Assembly (NCBI GenBank): GCA_000277445.1
Contig: AJWJ01000239.1
Location: 1 to 34,870 of the forward strand
DNA from: Polysphondylium violaceum
Lineage: Eukaryota; Evosea; Eumycetozoa; Dictyosteliales; Dictyosteliaceae
DNA: 34,870 nucleotides
Reading direction: 5' to 3'
The position numbers and the translations under genes were made by a program. Positions within the stretch are counted from its first letter, which is position 1. Each line of letters starts with the position of its first letter. This document shows positions 1-11,470 of the stretch, piece by piece. The notes under the pieces were generated by a model. That model was given only the letters and a program-made list of their open reading frames with translations, had not been told where the DNA came from and searched no databases.

Positions 1-133
1 TTTTTTTTTTCCCAAATTTTTTAATTTGAAAAAAAGAATGATGATCATCAACACACACTTTTTTACATTCATTTATTTTTCATTTTATATATTTTTTTTA
101 TTTTATTTGTGTATATATATATATTTATAAAAC
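1..133 (+). promoter_or_regulatory. AT-rich 5' flank of psmD2
   Basis: This stretch opens with a T tract and continues with A/T homopolymers and an alternating TA stretch just before the psmD2 ATG. Homopolymer-rich upstream DNA is usual for dictyostelid promoters. No specific factor site can be assigned, and the upstream neighbour lies outside the window. Confidence 0.4.
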
Positions 134-3076
134 ATGCCAGAGAATAACTCCTCTAATAACAATAACAACACTCAAAAAGAGGAAACTAAAAACAACAAAG
201 ATTCTTCTAAACCAATTCCAAAAAACAAAAAGAATGAAAAGAAAGAAGAGACTTTAGTATGTGTTTTATATATTTTATTTCTATTGTTGCTGTGTTTTTG
301 TTGATACAAATACAACAGACATACACAGTGATGATAGTAGAGTAATAGTAATAGTATATTAATATTTTTTCTTTAATCTTTCTCACAATTTAATTGAATA
401 AATAAACACAGTCACCAGAAGATGAAAAATTAAAAAATGATTTAGAATTAATGGTCACTAGAACAAAGGATGAAAACAGTGAAATTGTTTTAGCTGCCTT
501 GGAATCATTAAAAACTGAAATTAAATCATCAACTTCATCAATGACCTCTGTACCAAAGCCATTAAAGTTTTTAAGATTACATTACAATACTTTAGTTGAA
601 ACTTATAGCACTACTCCAGAAGGTAAATCAAAGGTAAGTGATTATTTAATTATTTAATTCTTTTACTTTCATATATTAATAATATGAATAATAGAGAATA
701 TTATCTGATATTTTATCAGTATTGGCTATGGCTAATGGTAATGATGAAAGAGATACTCTTAAATATAAATTATTAGGATCAGGTGAAGCTATTGCTGCTT
801 GGGGTCATGAATACGTAAGACACTTGGCAACAGAGATTGGTGTTGAATATGATATTAGAAAGGAAGAGAATCAATCGGTTGAAGATTTATTAAAACTTGT
901 TGATGAAATTATTCCATTCCAAATGACACACAATGCAGAACCAGAAGCATGTGATCTCTTATTAGAGGTTGAACAATTAAGCAAAATTTTCAACTTTATC
1001 GATGAAAACAATTATCCTCGTGTGTGTTTATATCTTTTCAATTGTTCCTACTATGTACCAGGTCCAGATGACATTAATATTTTAAAGATTTGTGTTGATA
1101 TTTATATAAAAATGAAACAATATCCTGATGCTCTTAGAATTGCCATGAAAATTGGTGATTCTGAATTAATTACCTCTATTTTTAAATTGGCAGAAAAGTA
1201 TGTATTTTTAAAGATATATAATTGGAGCTAGATATACATATAGATTTATAAATACTAATAATATTATTCATAAAAAAGTAATAAATCAGTTTTACAACAA
1301 TTAGGATTTTTAGCAGCAAGACAAAAGATTGTCCCAGAAAACTTTGATATAGAACCAATTGCAGACATTATCAACAATACCAAACTTGGTGAGTTCTTTT
1401 TAAATTTGGCCACCGATCTTGACGTTAGAGAGCCAAAATTACCAGAAGACATTTTTCAATCACATTTGGACAGTACAACAGTCACTGTCGATAGTGCTAG
1501 AATCAATTTAGCCAGTAGTTTTGTAAATGCATTTGTAAACGCCGGTTTTGGTAAAGATAAATTAATGACCAGCGAAGAAGACACCAAATGGTGGTTCAAG
1601 AATAGAGATCTCGGTGTATTGAGTACCGTTGCCAGTACCGGTATGATTGTATTGTGGGATATTGACGGTGGTTTGACAAAGATTGATAAGTTTCTCTGTT
1701 CACAAGAAAAACATTGCAGCAATGGTGCCCTCATGGCCATTGGTATGCTTAATTGTGGTATTCGTAGTGACATGGATCCTGCACTCGCCCTCTTGGCCGA
1801 ACATGTCAATGGTGCAAGCACACAAACCCGTATCAGTGCCATCTATGGTCTTGGTCTCGCCTATGCCGGCACCCACAGACAAGATTTGATGAGTCTTTTG
1901 TCTCCATGTTTGGACGATGAAAAGGAGAAAATGGAATTTATTGGTATTGTTGCCCTTTCCCTTGGTCTCATTTTCATTGGTTCCTGTGACCCCGAACTCT
2001 CTACCCTTTTTGTCCAAACCCTCATCCAAAGAGGCTCACAAGCCAACGAAAGCCACGCTCGTTTCCTTCATTTGGGTCTTGGTCTCTTGTATCTTGGCAA
2101 ACAAGATGCCGCCGAATTAGCTTTGGAAACCTTGAAAGCTATCGAAGGCAAGGCTGGTGAATATGCCAGACTCACTGTCGAGGCCTGCGCCTACGCTGGT
2201 ACTGGTAACGTTCTCAAAGTCCAAAACATGCTCCACTTTTGCAGTGATGGTACTGAGAATCCACACCACGGTCTTGCCGTACTCTCTATTGCCTTGATTG
2301 CCATGGGTGAAGATTTGGGCAGTGACATGTGTCTCAGATCCTTTGACCATCTCCTCCAAAAGGGTAACATCCACATCAAACGTGCCATTCCATTGGCCCT
2401 CGGTCTCATCTCTCCATCCAACCCAAGAATCGCCATCATGGACATTCTCAGTAAACTCAGTCACGACAATGACCCAGAAGTCGCCCAAGGTGCCATCCTC
2501 TCACTTGGTCTCATCGGTGCCGGTACCAACAATGCCCGTATCGGTGGTATGTTGCGTGCTTTGGCTGTATTTTATAGCAAAGATGTCCACCTTTTCTTTG
2601 TTCGTATTGCCCAAGGTCTCTTACATATGGGTAAGGGTACCATGACCATTAATCCTTACCATATGGACCGTTCTCTTATGAGTCCAGTCAGTGTTGGTGG
2701 TCTTTTGACCCTTTTACACGCCGCCCTCGACATTAAAAACATCTTGTCCACCCAATCCCACTATTTATTCTTCTCTCTTGTCTGCAGCATGTATCCCCGT
2801 ATGCTCATGACCTTGGATGAAGACTTGAACCCATTGCCCGTCAGTGTCAGAGTTGGTACCAGCGTAGATACTGTAGGTCTTGCAGGAAAACCAAAGACCA
2901 TCACTGGTTTCCAAACACACACCACTCCCGTTTTATTGGGTTTCAATGAACGTGCTGAATTGGCAACCGATGACTATATCGCCCTCACAAATATTCTTGA
3001 AGGTATCGTAATTTTAAAACCAAATCCAAATGCCTCCTCTACTTCACCAATTGTCACTAGTAAAAATAAGAAATAA
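134..3076 (+). CDS. psmD2: 26S proteasome non-ATPase regulatory subunit 2 (Rpn1/PSMD2)
   Basis: Exons 134-256, 412-633, 695-1197 and 1279-3076 join in frame into 881 codons; human PSMD2 has 908 residues. Rpn1 is the large solenoid scaffold of the 19S base, which binds ubiquitin receptors, UBL shuttle factors and Ubp6. Family landmarks are all visible: SMTSVPKPLKFLR near the N-terminus, SWGHEYVR-like AAWGHEYVRH, MTHNAEPEACDLL, DSARINLASSFVNAFVNAGFG, the repeated GLGLAYAG-type PC repeats in the middle, and the C-terminal AGKPKTITGFQTHTTPVLL. The N-terminal 45 residues are a charged Asn/Lys tail, as in other Rpn1 proteins, and the Lys/Glu-rich insert of the human protein is absent. Introns begin GTATGT, GTAAGT and GTATGT; the third acceptor follows a run of A. 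Exon 4 uses many more C-ending codons than exons 1-3. Confidence 0.95.
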
Positions 3077-3691
3077 TAATAGCAAATAACAACAATATAT
3101 AATAATCCTTAAACTTGGACTTAAAAAAAAAAAATATAAAACCAAACAAATAATAAAATTTTAATTAATTAATGTGTAATCTGTATCTGTATCTCGGGTA
3201 TTTGTATACATCTCTATCTGATCTTTAACATAATGATTTTACAATGGAAATTTGAAATAAATTTCGATTTTTTAAAAATGTAAAGAATAAATATATACAT
3301 CAAAAAAGAGTTAAAGAATATATTTATTCGAAAGATTAAATCATTGACGTTAATTCCATGTTTATACGCTAGGAACTTTTTTTTTCCAAAGTTTTTCAAA
3401 AAATATTTTTCGACAAACCCCAATTCGTTAATTGTTTAGATCAAAATTTCTTTTTTGGAAATTTTTTTTGCCGCTGTTTTTTGAATAGACAATAAAAAAG
3501 CCGTTAGAGGCTGTATGCCCAAAGTTATAGAGTACACACTTTGGTGTTATTTTTTGTTTAAATTGATGATTAGTTTTTCCCAATTTAAATTTCATTTGAT
3601 AGAAAAACATTTATTATTTTTCAAAGGCTTTTCTCTGTTCTCTTTTTATCACTTTTACCGATCCAAAAAAAATCGATCAAAAATCGAATTT
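3077..3691. other. Intergenic region between psmD2 and the surface-protein gene
   Basis: No convincing gene is present; short open frames on the minus strand are AT-driven and lack protein-like composition. The stretch is the psmD2 3' flank and the promoter side of the next gene. It holds a 7-bp inverted repeat, CCAAAGT at 3519-3525 with ACTTTGG at 3538-3544, and T-rich tracts near 3380-3470. No known ncRNA consensus was recognised. Confidence 0.5.
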
Positions 3692-5000
3692 ATGGCTATG
3701 AAACAATTAATATCAGTTTTAATAATTATTTGTTGTGTATGTGGGGTATTTGGGTTACCAGGAGAAATTCCAAAATTGCCATTCACATTTAGAGTAGTAG
3801 ACTGTTATTACACGACCAGAATTTACTTTTACAAGGGCAATGGATCAGAGTTTAAGGCCACCTCAAACAATGGCACTATTCCCTTAGAGGTCTTTGTGAC
3901 AAAGTCTATGGGTGTCATTCCATCAAAGGTTTATTTGGCCCTGACGTCCCAATACCAGCCTCCTGTAATCCTCAGATACAACAACTTTGATTATGACATC
4001 ACCATTCCAAACATTAGTATGTATTTTTACATTTGATATTTTGGACATGACAATTAATAAAAATTTCTATCTAGATTGCATTTATAGATATCCACCACAG
4101 CTATCGGATACCTCCGGTGAGACTGTCAACGTGTCTTTGGTGCTCAGTGACCCCGTGGTAGGCGAATCTATAGATATCTATGTGGATGACGTCAGAAATG
4201 GCTCCCAACAAGTATCCCTGAACCAGGAATCTGGAGACATTGCCCCATTCAAGGTTTACTTTCCCTACACGACCTACTATCACAATCTTACCATGGTCAG
4301 AGTCTCAAAAGGAATTTCATTATTTTCGTATGTATTTTATACAAATCCTGAAATTAATTCAATTGTTTGTAAAAGATCATATGAGGTAGGATTGCTCGTG
4401 ACCAATTGCAACATGACTGGCCAGCGTTTATCGGAAGGTATTATATCCAATCTCTATGCACAGCAGTATAACGGAAATTTAACATATATGAATATCAAAC
4501 TATTGGGAAATTTACTTCCTTCAACGCCCATCACTATTAACGGTAAACCCACTGGGGCCATTTTCTCGCCAACTCCAACAACCTATAAAAAGACTTTTTC
4601 TTACGAGACTGATAGCAGGGGATCCACCGTTATCATTATTCACGGCAACTATTTGGATGCCCTCAATTTGTCTAAAATATCACTAAAAACACCTCACTCT
4701 ACTCACAAACTCGAGTGTTCATACTCTTCAGAGATTTCTATCCTAATTGGATATTTGGAAACTCTAACTTGCTATGTTCCGCTCTTGCCCGACTATAGTG
4801 ATGGCTCTCTAATTCTCACATCCAACAATGGCGAGCCCATTTCGCTCACCAGCATCGACATTCCCTACTACCACCCATCAGCCTTACGATCTTCATCACC
4901 ATCACAATCACTCACGAAACCAATCGTCATCATCTCACTCTTGATCGCGGCCCTCTACCTATTAATTCACATTTTAATAAATTTATTTTCCTCGATTTAA
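3692..5000 (+). CDS. Putative cell-surface protein: signal peptide, TIG-like region, C-terminal membrane anchor
   Basis: Exons 3692-4016 and 4075-5000 give 416 residues. The chosen ATG puts a clear signal peptide at the N-terminus (KQLISVLIIICCVCGVFG, then LPGE); an in-frame ATG at 3515 would bury it. The ectodomain is beta-rich with many N-glycosylation sequons (for example NGS, NGT, NVS, NLT, NMT, NLS) and paired cysteines. Residues about 290-375 look like a divergent IPT/TIG Ig-like fold, with a pattern of hydrophobic strands, a glycine turn and Cys...Cys-Tyr-Val-Pro. The last 25 residues are strongly hydrophobic (IVIISLLIAALYLLIHILIN), either a type I TM segment or a GPI signal. TIG-containing adhesion proteins are common in dictyostelids, but assignment to a named family is not secure. 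The function is unknown. Confidence 0.75.
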
Positions 5001-5097
5001 ATCTCTTCCCCCTCCCCCAAAAAAAAAGTGATGGATCCAAAGATCCAAGATTAAGATAGTTTTTAAAAAAAAGATAGATATATTTGGAATTTATTTT

Positions 5098-6355
5098 TTA
5101 ATTTAAACTTTGACGGACCTTTTCGGCGACGGCCAATTGAGAACGAGTTAGAGAGGAGAGATATACAATCATTAATAAGTCTTTGACGCTGTTATTGATA
5201 ACTTTATCCATAACTTGGGCGTTGGCTTTTGGTAAAGCTTGAATGGTCTTTGCCAAAAATCTGCCCAAGTGTGGATCACCTTGAATGGTACCCTTTTCAA
5301 CGGCATCTATATAAGAGGTGATTTGGTCCAACATGTCGTCCAATTTGGTCAAAGAGGTTTTGAGACTCTCCAACTCGGACAATAAAGAAGTTGGTTGTTG
5401 GTTTTCAGAGTACTTTGTTTGGGCAATGGATTCAAGACCGGCATTTTCGGCTTCAAAAGAGAGGATTTCAAGTGGAAGTTTGCTAAAATAGGAACCGAGT
5501 GAACTGTCTGGTGTCAAAGAAAGGTTGTGGGCTTGGTAGGCATGAATACCCATTGTATCGTTAAAAAGACCAGTGTCGACGGTCAAATGAATTGGTGTAA
5601 TATTACCCATCTCTTCACGATAATAGTTGTTGATATGAACTGAGTTTTCATTAATATCATTACCTGTTGCGTACCATCCAATAATTGGTTCTCTTGGTGA
5701 TGATTTAAGATGTAAATCTAACATTTTTCTTTGATATTCCATTTCAACTGCAATCTATAATTATAGTAGTATTATTATTTATGTTAAAAATTTTGTTTAC
5801 TCCTTTTCTTATCATAATGTGATTGTTGTTGGTTTGTGATTGTTATTGTTATGGTGTTTATCATTCTATCTCTCTATATTGATTATTTCTTGTCTCTTTT
5901 CTATAAAATTTGATGGATAAAATATTGAGAAAAAAGGTTGAATGATCGCTGTGACCTATCTATCTCTATAAATATATCGGTCTATCTATCTTGTAATAAT
6001 GAATCTATTTCAACTCTTTCCCTAAAGTAATGAGACAAAATAACTGATGTGGTCCACTCTTGCACACAGCAACAACTGATGAGAGGGAGTGATATGTGTG
6101 AAAATGTAGTTTTTACTAGTAGTGCGCCCACTAGACGGATTGCATGATATATACTTGTTCAGATTCAGAATGTACAACAGGGAAACAATTTCTAATTTCA
6201 ATGACACCATCGTTATTGAAACCGAGAAGAGTACCAATAACTCTGTCTTGGTTATCGTTTCTTCTGATATAGTGGTCTAAAATATTAAAGATAACAACTG
6301 GGTGTACTTTAACACTGACTTGACTGGGTAAGAAGATTGAACTTTCTTTTTGCAT
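5098..6355 (-). CDS. eif3f: Eukaryotic translation initiation factor 3 subunit F (eIF3f)
   Basis: Exons, in transcript order 6355-6155 and 5754-5098, give 285 residues with a phase-0 intron; human eIF3F has 357, its extra length being a Pro/Ala-rich N-terminus. eIF3f is an MPN-fold subunit of the eIF3 complex that assembles the 43S preinitiation complex. The MPN domain starts at VKVHPVVIFNILDHYIRR and continues RVIGTLLGF, then IIGWYATGNDINENSVHI and PIHLTVDTGLF, all close to family landmarks. The C-terminal part has the helical VGRFL-like LGRFLAKTIQALPKA and DLLMIVYLSSLTRSQLAV. Instead of an E...HxH...SxxD zinc set the MPN domain has the degenerate pattern typical of eIF3f, so no metalloprotease activity is expected. 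Its intron is long for this genome. Confidence 0.94.
5755..6154 (-). other. 400-bp intron of eif3f
   Basis: This is by far the longest intron seen here; most of the others are 45-160 bp. It holds TCTATC-type microsatellite stretches near 5960-5995 and a short inverted repeat around 6116-6133 (CTAGT/ACTAG). Partial matches to snoRNA C and D boxes occur but do not pair up with a terminal stem, so no intronic RNA gene is called. Confidence 0.5.
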
Positions 6356-6686
6356 GTTTATATCTATATATCTATATTTATACTGCTGCACACACAAAGT
6401 TGTTGTAAAAAACACGATAATGAAATCAGAGACACAGTGAAGGTGGAGAGAGCCTAAAAAAATTTTTATGAATTTTTTTCCGAAGTTTCATGAAAAAAAA
6501 ATTATTTCACATAGCGAGTCCCCCCTAGTAATACTTTTGTGTGTGTATTTGTATATATTGATTTATAACATATATTTAGAGATATCTGTGTTGTTATATA
6601 GTAACTATCAATAGTCGTATCGTATAGGATTGTAAATAGAGATTGTTTTTGTGTTCAATCAATATCAATCACCCAATATATATAAA
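6356..6686. promoter_or_regulatory. Shared divergent promoter region, eif3f / RRM-SURP-CID gene
   Basis: These 331 bp separate two divergently transcribed genes. They contain a poly(A/T) hairpin (AATTTTTTTC at 6471-6480 facing a run of G then A at 6492-6503), a CCCCCC patch near 6521, and GT-rich stretches around 6538-6560. No factor site can be named with confidence. Confidence 0.4.
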
Positions 6687-8608
6687 ATGAATACTTTTTC
6701 AAATGATGGTAGTTTTATGGAACAGTTTCTAAAGAGACAGGTAAGGATAGGATGTGATGTGGCAGCGAATGTGTAGGAATACTAATGATATATATATAGA
6801 AAGTTTCTTCAGGAGATGTTGCAGATGCGTCAGCTGTGAATGAAGGATATCAGCAACAACAGCAACAACAATATGGTACAGAATATACAGGTTATGATCA
6901 ATCTGGTTACTATCAACAACCACAGCAACAAGAAGGTGATCTTCAATCGTATTATGCATCATATTATCAACAGCAACAGCAACAATCAACTTCACCTCAA
7001 CAACAACAACAGGGTGGATATAATAATAATTATAGTAATCAATATCAACAACAACAAGGTGGATATAATAATAATAATAATAACAATATGAATAACAGCA
7101 TGAACAAAATGGATCCAACTAGAGTGGTATGGGTAGGAAATGTTCATGGAGATAATATAGAGGATGACATTAGACCGATGTTTTCACAGTTTGGATATAT
7201 AGAGGCAATTAGAGTTGTAGCATCAAAGTTTTGTGCATTTGTGACGTTTTCAGATATAAATGCAGCCATTCAGGCTCAATATCAATTGAATGGTACATTG
7301 ATTAGAGGCAATCCACTTAAATTGGGTTTTGGTAATCCAGAGAGCAGCGATAGATTATTACAACATCACGGCGGTGGCGGTGACCGTGAAGGTCGTTTTC
7401 AAAGAGGCGGATTCAAGTCACACGACGAACAGCCATCGAAAAATTTGTGGCTCGGCAATATTAGTCCACAGGTGACACAAGAGATGTTGAGATCGATGTT
7501 TGAGCCATTTGGCAAAATAGATTACATACGTGTACTCACTCAGAATCGTTGTGCGTTTGTAAACTACTTTGATGTAAATAGTGCAACCTATGCAAGAAGC
7601 AATCTCAACGGATCACCATTGTGTGGCATGCCATTAAAGATTAATTTTAGAAAAGAGGAAGGCAGACGCGGAGGCGACGACGGCGACAGAGACAGAAGAG
7701 GTGGCCCACCCATGGACAGAGACAGAGGCGATAGAGGCGATAGGGGCGATAGACGCGGAGGTGATGGATTTTATCAACAGCAACAACAACCACAGCAAAG
7801 AAACCCAAATGACAATAACAGCAGCGACAGTAGAAGACCACCCAATGAGGGCGGTGGTGAAAAACCCGCATTTAGAAGACCATTTAGAGAGAATCAAGCC
7901 CCCATGCCTACACCCCCTCCACGTGACCCCAACGAACAAATTGTCGTTGATAAATTTGCAGAATACGTGGCCAGAGTCGGGCCCCGTATGGAGACATTGG
8001 CCCTCGACAAGCAAAAGAATAATCCATTGTTTAAATTTTTGAATCAAGGCAACCAGTCGCACGAATACTATAGGTGGAAGCTCTGGACCATTAAGAACCC
8101 CGACGCTCACTCGGCCACCAACGATCCAGAACAACAGCAACAACAACAAGATCAACTCCAATACCCAACAAAGTTCCTCACACCCCAAGAGGTGGAGGAG
8201 TTTAGAAACCTACTTGAGCGTTTGACACCCACCAAGTTGTCGATTTCGGGCTGCAAGAATTGGATCATGAGTCATTTGTTAAATTCATTGGAAATCATCT
8301 CAATCATCACCAGTACTTTCCAAAAAGTGAATCTACCCTTTGAAAGACGTTTGAATATCCTCCATGTCCTCAACGATTGTTTGCACAACACCATAAACTA
8401 CAAGAAGCCAAATCCCGACGACCCAGACATTGATTTTGCTCAAACTATTAAAGGCTACTTGGAGTTTATTGTTGGCTCAACAAGCTATGGTGAATCAAAC
8501 GAAAGTCAACAAAAAGTATTAAAAGTCCTCAACATATGGGAACAAAAACAAATCTATCCTCCCGACTTTATTGCAAAACTAAAAGAAATTGCCATTGATG
8601 AAGAGTAA
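6687..8608 (+). CDS. RNA-binding splicing-type factor with two RRMs, SURP and CID domains
   Basis: Exons 6687-6740 and 6800-8608 give 620 residues; the tiny first exon codes 18 residues and splices in phase 0. After a Q/Y/N-rich N-terminal 120 residues (prion-like composition) come RRM1 (about 125-197, RNP2 VVWVGNV, RNP1-like FCAFVTF) and RRM2 (about 232-302, NLWLGNI and RCAFVNY). An RGG/RGD-rich linker follows, then a SURP/SWAP module (about 398-450, core NNPLFKFLNQGNQSHEYYRW) and a CID-like helical domain (about 468-620). SURP plus CID is known from U2-snRNP-associated U2SURP/SR140, plant RRC1 and CHERP, so a nuclear role near U2 snRNP or the Pol II CTD is likely. U2SURP has only one RRM; the two RRMs here look Spen-like and may serve a different RNA. 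Confidence 0.85.
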
Positions 8609-8804
8609 GAGCATGCATACATACGCACGATACGTCCATATGTATTTGTTATCATTAGTAGTATATACCAAAAACATTATAAATAAATAAAACAAATAAA
8701 CAAATGTTGACCACAAGAGTGTATATCACTCTAGGTCAACATAGCCACCAAACTCATACATAAACCTATATAACAACACTAGAATTATAAAATAATAATA
8801 CACT

Positions 8805-10297
8805 TTATTTATTTGACTCGCAAAGAGTCAATAGACTGGCGATAAATAGTTTTGTGGCGATGAGGAGAGAGGACTCGTCAAAGTCAAAATTGGATTGATG
8901 GTGTCCTCCAGCAAGGTTGGATCCCACGACAAAGAATAATGATTTACCGCCATTGGATTGGCATCGTTTGGCAAGGATGGTGGCATCTTCACTACCGCCA
9001 AATGATCGGGATGGCACGTTAATGAGTGAAGAGTCTTGGTTGACGAGTGAGCTCAACATGTCGACCATCTCTTGATCGTTGTTGAGGTCCACTGCCTCAC
9101 CCATCAATTCACTCTCTAGTCTGAGATTGTGTCCCAGAGCGACACCTTGTGCTATTCTTTCGGCTTGATTGGCCATGTATGTGTTGATTTCCTCGGTTTC
9201 GCCACGCACCTCGATCTGAAGCTCGCCAAAGGCTGGGATCACGTTTCTCGAGGTACCCGCACGAATGACGCCCACGTTGATTCGCGACATGCCCTTACCA
9301 TGACGGGGGATACCGAGCATTTGTGTAGCAGCGTTGCAGGCTCCAGAGAGTGCGTTTACACCGACATGGGGCTCGGCGCCTGCGTGGGCTGGAACGCCAA
9401 AGAATCGGAAATCATACTTTTTAGTGCAGAGAAAGTTGTTGGGATTAACAACAATCTCTTTGGTCTTTGCAATAAATCCCAAATGCATTCCAAGGAAATA
9501 CTGAGCATCATCCATAATTCCACTCTCGGCCATGGGCTTGGCTCCTCGCACACCTTCTTCAGAGGGTTGGAAAAGCAATTTGACAACACCACTCAATCCA
9601 CTCTTTTCCCCATACTCTGCCAACCACTTGGCCACACCCAATCCCACCGACATGTGACCATCATGTCCACAAGCATGCATAAACCCATCTCTTTCTGACA
9701 CAAATCCTTGCTTTATTATCATTCAATATTTTAGTACTACCTTCACATGTATATGCATCAATCTGCTACTTACTTTCACAGGATAATGATCATTTGATTT
9801 ATTTTCAGATACCGATAGACAGTCTATATCAAAACGAAGGGCCACAGTTTTACCAGGTCTGCCAGTGTCATAGACAGCCACGCAGCCAGTGTATCCTTGC
9901 ATCTCATCGAGTATTTTTTGTTGATCTAGAGATAATGTCTTTTTCACAGACTCGATAGCACTCTCTACCAACTTGGTATCTCTGCCCATAACAAACGATG
10001 GATTGATTACCTTGGTGCCAACGTGTACCAACAAGCCCATCTCTCTTAGCAGAGTGACTAGAGTAACCGTGGTTCTAAACTCTGTCCATCCAACCTCAGG
10101 ATATCTATGAAAGTTTCTTCTCCACTCCACAATGGATTTATAGTCTATTTCATCATCTCTGTTCATTATATCTTCGTAAATCTTACAATTGTCTGTTTCT
10201 GCATAAAAAAGTTTTAAAATTTTAAAATTTATTTTGATTTTTGTTGTTGAAAACTCGAAATGAGGTCTGGATGTTCATTTGACTCGCTCCCTTCCAT
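8805..10297 (-). CDS. M20D-family amidohydrolase (IAA-amino acid hydrolase / N-acyl amino acid hydrolase type)
   Basis: The model has exons 10297-10255, 10198-9774 and 9710-8805, 457 residues. The small first exon is predicted from in-frame continuity: a 56-bp intron with a weak GTTTTC donor but a good TATGCAG acceptor. A more conservative start is the ATG at 10166, giving 432 residues. The family hydrolyses amide bonds of N-acyl amino acids in the cytosol or ER. All binuclear-site residues are visible: HACGHDGH (Cys170, His172), the SEEG pair (Glu206-Glu207), His in VPAHAGAEPH, and the distal His in GGHHQSNFDF. The N-terminal signature WRRNFHRYPEVGWTEFRT is typical of M20D. No ER signal or HDEL-like tail is seen, so a cytosolic enzyme is likely. 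The true substrate cannot be told from sequence. Confidence 0.85.
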
Positions 10298-10441
10298 GCC
10301 ACATTTTGTTTTTGTCTTGTTTATTTTTTATTGTGGAGACAAGTTGGTATTCAATAAATAAAATTTAATTGTTTTTTAAAAAACACATTACTTTTTGAGT
10401 TCCAACGCGTGGCTACAATAAAAATACACAAACAGATAACC

Positions 10442-11318
10442 ATGACACATATTTTAAAACACAAGACATGGAATCCATATAGCTCGAAAAACAAAGAAAA
10501 GGTAGAAAGAGACGAGAGGGAGCACAATGAAAAACTATTTAAAGAGAATCAGAAAAAGATACGAATCGAAAGCGAAAAAAGATATAGTCAATTGAAGAAT
10601 AACTTGAAAAGAAAAGGCGACTTTGATGAAGATGAAGTTGAAGATGGTCATGGTGATAATATAGATCAAGATGAAAGAGATACACAGAGTAAAGATGATA
10701 AAGATAATCAACAACAACATATAAATTTATTTCAAGGAATAACAGGTGATCAAATATTTTCATCAAAGAGTAAAGAAAAGAAACTTAAACAACAAATTGT
10801 TAGTGAGGGTGTTAGATTAGGTGAAGGTTGTATAGATAATTCACCTGTATGGATAAAAGATAATAACAAAAAGAGTAGTAGTACTGGTAATAAAGATGAC
10901 GATAATGATATAGATGAAAGAAGAAAAAGAAAAAAAGAGTATATTAGATAATTATAAATACTTATACAAACATAATAATAGTATACTAATACAACTGCTT
11001 CTATATAGAAAAAGGGAACAATGGAGACTAGATAGAGAAGATCCTATTCATATTGTAGAAAAAGCGTTAGGTAAAGAAAACACTAAATCATCATCATCAT
11101 CATCTTCTTCTAAAACAATATCAACAACATCAACTAGTACTGTAAATAAGAAAAAAACAATTGAAGAACTCAGAAAAGAAAGACTAGAAAGAGAAGAAAA
11201 AGAAAGAAAAAGAGCAAATGAATTGAAAAGTACAACGAGTAAAACCATTCTTGGAACAGGTGTACCTCAATCCTCTGTATCGTTTCTTGGTTATAGCGGA
11301 GGTATAAAGAAAAGATAA
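10442..11318 (+). CDS. leng1: LENG1-like protein with CIR N-terminal domain
   Basis: Exons 10442-10938 and 11009-11318 give 268 residues; human LENG1 has 264. The ATG at 10442 is chosen because it yields MTHILKHKTWNPYSSKN, which matches the MNILPKKSWHVRNK start of LENG1-type proteins (CIR_N domain, found in spliceosome-associated proteins). After a highly charged helix rich in Lys/Glu/Arg and an acidic Asp-rich stretch, the C-terminal half has the second family landmark, EELRKERLEREEKERKRANEL, and ends in a basic tail after FLGYSGG. The exon junction splits a Glu codon (phase 2). Human LENG1 is found in B-complex spliceosomes; a nuclear RNA-processing role is inferred. It is divergent from the amidohydrolase, with about 145 bp between starts. 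Confidence 0.75.
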
Positions 11319-11470
11319 TAAAAATAAAGACATGGCACAGATGGCTTTGTGTTTTTGTAATAGTATAATATATTTGCTTGCTGATAGCTTGTTTTTATTT
11401 ACACGTGTGAAAAGGTACAATGATAAAAGATAGTAATAGTAATGTATTACTAAATGTATAATGATGAAGA

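Noticed and set aside
1700-2488. Long open frames opposite psmD2 exon 4
   Set aside because: They mirror a strongly conserved coding exon, have no family resemblance and arise from the C-ending codon bias of the real gene.
3515-3691. Upstream in-frame extension of the surface-protein gene (ATG at 3515)
   Set aside because: The extension is Phe/Lys-rich AT-driven sequence and would bury a clear signal peptide.
5990-6130. C/D-type snoRNA inside the eif3f intron
   Set aside because: TGATGAG- and CTGA-like words occur but are not spaced or flanked as in a box C/D RNA.
6729-7118. Minus-strand Tyr/Val/His-rich frame opposite the Q-rich N-terminus
   Set aside because: It is the complement of CAA/CAG and AAT repeats; the composition is an artefact of the trinucleotide tract.
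11048-11420. Minus-strand frames opposite the LENG1-like gene
   Set aside because: They read Asp/Ser/Leu-rich shadow sequence of Lys/Glu codons and Ser repeats in the real gene.
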